DNA of 18,359 nucleotides from MGR-bin208 sp043779285. Lineage in GTDB: Bacteria; Bacteroidota; Bacteroidia; Chitinophagales; Chitinophagaceae. Where the stretch lies: positions 1 to 18,359 of the forward strand of contig JAYWEL010000214.1 in assembly GCA_043779285.1 (NCBI GenBank). The letters are read 5' to 3'. A program made the translations under genes and the position numbers. Every line of letters begins with the position of its first letter. Positions within the stretch are counted from its first letter, which is position 1. This document shows positions 16,079 to 18,359 of the stretch, piece by piece. The notes beneath the pieces were generated by a model that was not told the origin of the DNA, made no database searches, and saw only the letters and a program-made list of their open reading frames with translations.

Positions 16079-16086
16079 TATCTTTG
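16079..16086 (+). promoter_or_regulatory. Possible Bacteroidota -7 promoter element at the dut start
   Basis: TATCTTTG matches the Bacteroidota -7 consensus TAnnTTTG. It ends 4 bases before the dut ATG at 16091, which would place the transcript start at or next to the ATG. Candidate TTTG -33 boxes (16060-16063, 16067-16070) are closer than the usual spacing of about 19-21, so support is partial. Confidence 0.3.
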
Positions 16087-16090
16087 CCCG

Positions 16091-16534
16091 ATGCCAGATT
16101 TCGAAATCAAGATTGTCAATAAATCAAGCAATTCATTGCCTGCTTATGCAACGGAAGGTTCATCAGGGATGGATATCAGGGCCGATTTAAAAGCACCTGT
16201 AGTTTTATCTTCTCTGCAACGGGAATTGATTCCTACCGGATTGTTTATTGAATTGCCTGCTGGCCTGGAAGCCCAGATAAGACCAAGAAGTGGATTAGCC
16301 ATAAAGCAGGGGCTAACTTGTTTGAATACTCCCGGCACCATCGATGCAGATTATCGGGGAGAAATCAAAATCATTCTGGTAAACCTTTCAACCGAAAATC
16401 AAGTCATACATCCTGGCGATCGGATAGCTCAAATAATCATTCAGAAAGTAGAAAAAATTCAATGGAGACTTGTTGAAGAATTAACTGGTACAGTTCGGAA
16501 TGTTGGTGGATTCGGACATACCGGAAAACAATAA
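16091..16534 (+). CDS. dut: dUTP diphosphatase (dUTPase)
   Basis: Hydrolyses dUTP to dUMP and pyrophosphate, preventing uracil incorporation and supplying dTMP synthesis. From ATG 16091 the protein is 147 residues, the typical trimeric dUTPase length. All five family motifs are present: motif 1 GSSGMDIRADL (23-33); motif 2 RPRSGLAIKQG (64-74); motif 3 NTPGTIDADYRGEI (79-92), containing the catalytic aspartate; motif 4 HPGDRIAQIII (107-117); and the C-terminal P-loop-like motif 5 VRNVGGFGHTGK (135-146). The frame extends upstream to a TTG at 16061, but that would add ten unrelated residues, so the ATG is preferred. The next gene starts 10 bases after its stop. Confidence 0.96.
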   Translation: MPDFEIKIVNKSSNSLPAYATEGSSGMDIRADLKAPVVLSSLQRELIPTGLFIELPAGLEAQIRPRSGLAIKQGLTCLNTPGTIDADYRGEIKIILVNLSTENQVIHPGDRIAQIIIQKVEKIQWRLVEELTGTVRNVGGFGHTGKQ

Positions 16535-16544
16535 AAATTTATTA

Positions 16545-17363
16545 ATGATTCGAGTATTATTTTTTTTAGCAGCATGTACTATATCCCTGTTGTCTTGCAG
16601 GTCAACAAAAGTTATCCAGACAGCTATTGCAAAAAAAGATACCGTTGTCGTTGCACCGATAATTCCAGATACTGGTAAAGCAGATTCTCTTCGGTTTAGT
16701 AATGAGGTATATCAAAAATTAAAAAGCCAGCATATAGCGTATAAAACATTTTCAGCAAAATTGAATATTGATTATACTGATGCGTCTGAAAAAAAATATA
16801 ACGTGAATGCGAATCTGCGTATGTACAAGGATAGTATTATTTGGATTTCTGTAAATGCAGTTTTAGGAATTGAAGCTTTGCGGGTTTATATAACAAAAAC
16901 ATCCGTGAAGATAATGGACAAGCAGAACAGAACGATTTCGGAGAAATCAATTTCTTCTTTACAGGAATTGGCTTCCATACCTTTTGATCTTACAACACTC
17001 CAAAATCTCTTAATCGGTAATCCGATTTTTTTAACTGAACAAATAATTTCTTATTCATTAAGTCCGGGTTCTATTTCATTATTAATGAATGGTGATTGGT
17101 TTAAGAATTTAATCACGTTGAATGAAACAGACGGAGCTTTACAACGTTCCAAACTGGATGATATAGATTTGGTACGAAACAGAACCTGCGATCTTTCGTA
17201 TGCTGATTATGATACAAAGAAAGGCGTAAATTTTCCGGCAAAGAGAAGGATTTATATTGCAGAAAAAACAAAACTGGATATCAAATTAGAATTTAAGCAG
17301 TATGAATTTAATGAAGAATTAACATACCCTTTTTCAATACCAAGGAATTATAAAGCGTTATAA
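16545..17363 (+). CDS. DUF4292-like lipoprotein
   Basis: A 273-residue probable lipoprotein with a signal peptide, lipobox LLSC (C18) and a lysine/valine linker. The body (about 60-265) resembles the DUF4292 family of Bacteroidota, which I believe belongs to the LolA/LppX-like fold: FSAKLNIDYTDASEKKYNVNANLRMYKDSIIWISVNAVLGIEALR near the start, a central LLIGNP segment and a C-terminal LDIKLEFKQYEFNEEL. The frame also opens at 16500 inside dut. I chose ATG 16545 because it gives a canonical lipoprotein signal and starts 10 bases after the dut stop, implying cotranscription. The family has no established function; a lipoprotein-trafficking or outer-membrane assembly role is inference from fold. 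It lies 80 bp before an EnvC-like gene. Confidence 0.85.
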   Translation: MIRVLFFLAACTISLLSCRSTKVIQTAIAKKDTVVVAPIIPDTGKADSLRFSNEVYQKLKSQHIAYKTFSAKLNIDYTDASEKKYNVNANLRMYKDSIIWISVNAVLGIEALRVYITKTSVKIMDKQNRTISEKSISSLQELASIPFDLTTLQNLLIGNPIFLTEQIISYSLSPGSISLLMNGDWFKNLITLNETDGALQRSKLDDIDLVRNRTCDLSYADYDTKKGVNFPAKRRIYIAEKTKLDIKLEFKQYEFNEELTYPFSIPRNYKAL

Positions 17364-17443
17364 AACATTTATTGATTTATTTTGCCACAGGCAGAATAAG
17401 GATATCCGTTTTTATTTCCATGGTTTATGATCAAAAAATTATT

Positions 17444-18359
17444 ATGAAGAAATCTATTTTTCTTATTGTGTGTTTTTTTGCTACACTTGCTTGCTTAAAT
17501 GCGCAACAAACGCAGGATAAGGGGCAATTGGAAAAAGAAAGACAAGCCATACAAAAAGAGATCCGGGACATTGAGAATATTTATGGCCAGGTAAGAGGAC
17601 AGACCAAGGAAACCCTAAGTCAACTTAGTTTGTTGCAGAAAAAATTAAATCTGCAGAATAAATACCTGAGTAATATCAATTCGGAAATAAAGATGATTGA
17701 TGACAATATTTATCTGAGTAATGTGGAAATCTATCGGCTGAAACTGCAATTGGATACGTTGAAAAGCCAATATGCCAGAAGTATTATTTATGCATATAAG
17801 AATAAAAGCAATTACGATTTTTTAAATTTTATTTTTTCAGCGGGCAGCTTCAATGATATGATGCGCCGATTGTCGTACTTGAAATCGTATCGGCAATACA
17901 GGGAGAACCAGGTTGCTAATATTATGGAAACACAACTGCTGATTGAAAAAAGAAAGAAAGAGCAATTGATAAGAAAGGATCAAAAAAATGTTGCATTAAA
18001 AATACAGACAAAAGAAGTGAAAGTGCTGGCAACTCAGAAAACGGAGAAAAATCAGGTAGTAAGCAAACTCCGGTTAAGAGAAAAAGAATTGCAAAGACAA
18101 ATCACTGCTAAAAGAAAAAGAGACAATGATTTGAGAAATTCAATTGCGTCTATTGTTCGACGGGAAATAGATGCAGCCCGAAAAGAAGCAGAAAAGAAAG
18201 CCGCTTTGGATAAAGAAAAAGCTGGTCCGGTTGTTATTAATCCATCTACTTCCAATGCCACAACAAATGTAAAAGCAGAGCCTGTTAAAACTGAAAAAAT
18301 AAAAAGTTTTTTAAATCTGAATGAATCAGATGTTCGATTGAATAATAGTTTTGAATTGA
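17444..18359 (+). CDS. EnvC-like murein hydrolase activator, N-terminal part (3' end outside window)
   Basis: The frame starts at ATG 17444 and stays open to the last base, giving 305 residues of an incomplete gene. A signal peptide (about 1-20, cleavage near LNA-QQ) is followed by long charged coiled coils (about 25-130 and 150-270; for example LEKERQAIQKEIRDIE). Between them is a family-typical segment, YAYKNKSNYDFLNFIFSAGS (about 112-131), followed by MMRRLSYLKSYRQYRENQ. A low-complexity linker with proline, threonine and lysine begins near 270. This is the layout of EnvC-type periplasmic proteins, whose C-terminal LytM/M23 domain activates amidases during septal peptidoglycan splitting; that domain would lie beyond the window. 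Whether it is degenerate (activator) or active (DD-metallopeptidase) cannot be judged here. Confidence 0.85.
   Translation, partial: MKKSIFLIVCFFATLACLNAQQTQDKGQLEKERQAIQKEIRDIENIYGQVRGQTKETLSQLSLLQKKLNLQNKYLSNINSEIKMIDDNIYLSNVEIYRLKLQLDTLKSQYARSIIYAYKNKSNYDFLNFIFSAGSFNDMMRRLSYLKSYRQYRENQVANIMETQLLIEKRKKEQLIRKDQKNVALKIQTKEVKVLATQKTEKNQVVSKLRLREKELQRQITAKRKRDNDLRNSIASIVRREIDAARKEAEKKAALDKEKAGPVVINPSTSNATTNVKAEPVKTEKIKSFLNLNESDVRLNNSFEL

Noticed and set aside
16061..16090. TTG start extending dut by ten residues
   Set aside because: The added residues do not belong to any dUTPase motif; ATG 16091 gives the typical length.
16057..16122. Short 21-codon upstream ORF overlapping the dut start in another frame
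   Set aside because: No ribosome binding site or family resemblance; such short ORFs occur by chance.
16500..16544. Upstream extension of the DUF4292-like gene into dut
   Set aside because: The extension would bury the lipoprotein signal; ATG 16545 gives a canonical signal and lipobox.

Overview
The window looks like chromosome from a Bacteroidota bacterium, most plausibly the Chitinophagaceae/Sphingobacteriia side. The evidence is AT-rich DNA, weak A-rich ribosome binding regions, the gldJ / porU / porV type IX secretion (T9SS) cluster, a secreted protein ending in a T9SS sorting tail, a DUF6132-type small membrane protein and a DUF4292-type lipoprotein. No phage, transposase, tRNA, rRNA or CRISPR array is visible.

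Layout: (1) 1-1469 is the 3' end of a large surface or secreted protein with MBG-type repeats and a C-terminal T9SS tail. (2) 1509-3518 is a membrane-anchored receptor-like protein with periplasmic TPRs, one transmembrane helix and a complete class III adenylate cyclase domain. (3) 3519-3941 is a gene-free stretch. (4) 3942-7224 is a uronate/2-keto-3-deoxygluconate (KDG) module: kduI, kdgK, a YhcH/YiaL-family protein and eda. (5) A strong bidirectional terminator lies at 7245-7290. (6) On the minus strand are gldJ, murF and a DUF6132-like small protein, read leftward. (7) Divergently on the plus strand are porU and porV, closed by a terminator. (8) Then ispF, dut, a DUF4292-like lipoprotein and the N-terminal part of an EnvC-like murein hydrolase activator that runs off the end.

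How the genes work together: KduI, KdgK and Eda form most of the route from unsaturated uronates (pectin or similar polymers) to pyruvate and glyceraldehyde-3-phosphate. The KduD step (DKII to KDG) is not encoded here. GldJ, PorU and PorV are T9SS parts: a periplasmic lipoprotein of the motor/ring complex, the signal peptidase/sortase, and its outer-membrane shuttle partner. The first gene encodes a probable substrate of that system. MurF, the DUF4292 protein and the EnvC-like protein add a cell-envelope theme; ispF and dut are housekeeping.

Most of the window is conserved core content and I do not see a clearly new system. The best leads are the TPR-receptor adenylate cyclase next to a T9SS adhesin, the missing kduD together with the embedded YhcH-family gene, the non-ATG start of porU, a telomere-like heptamer run at 6037-6064, and the mosaic identity of the MBG repeats.
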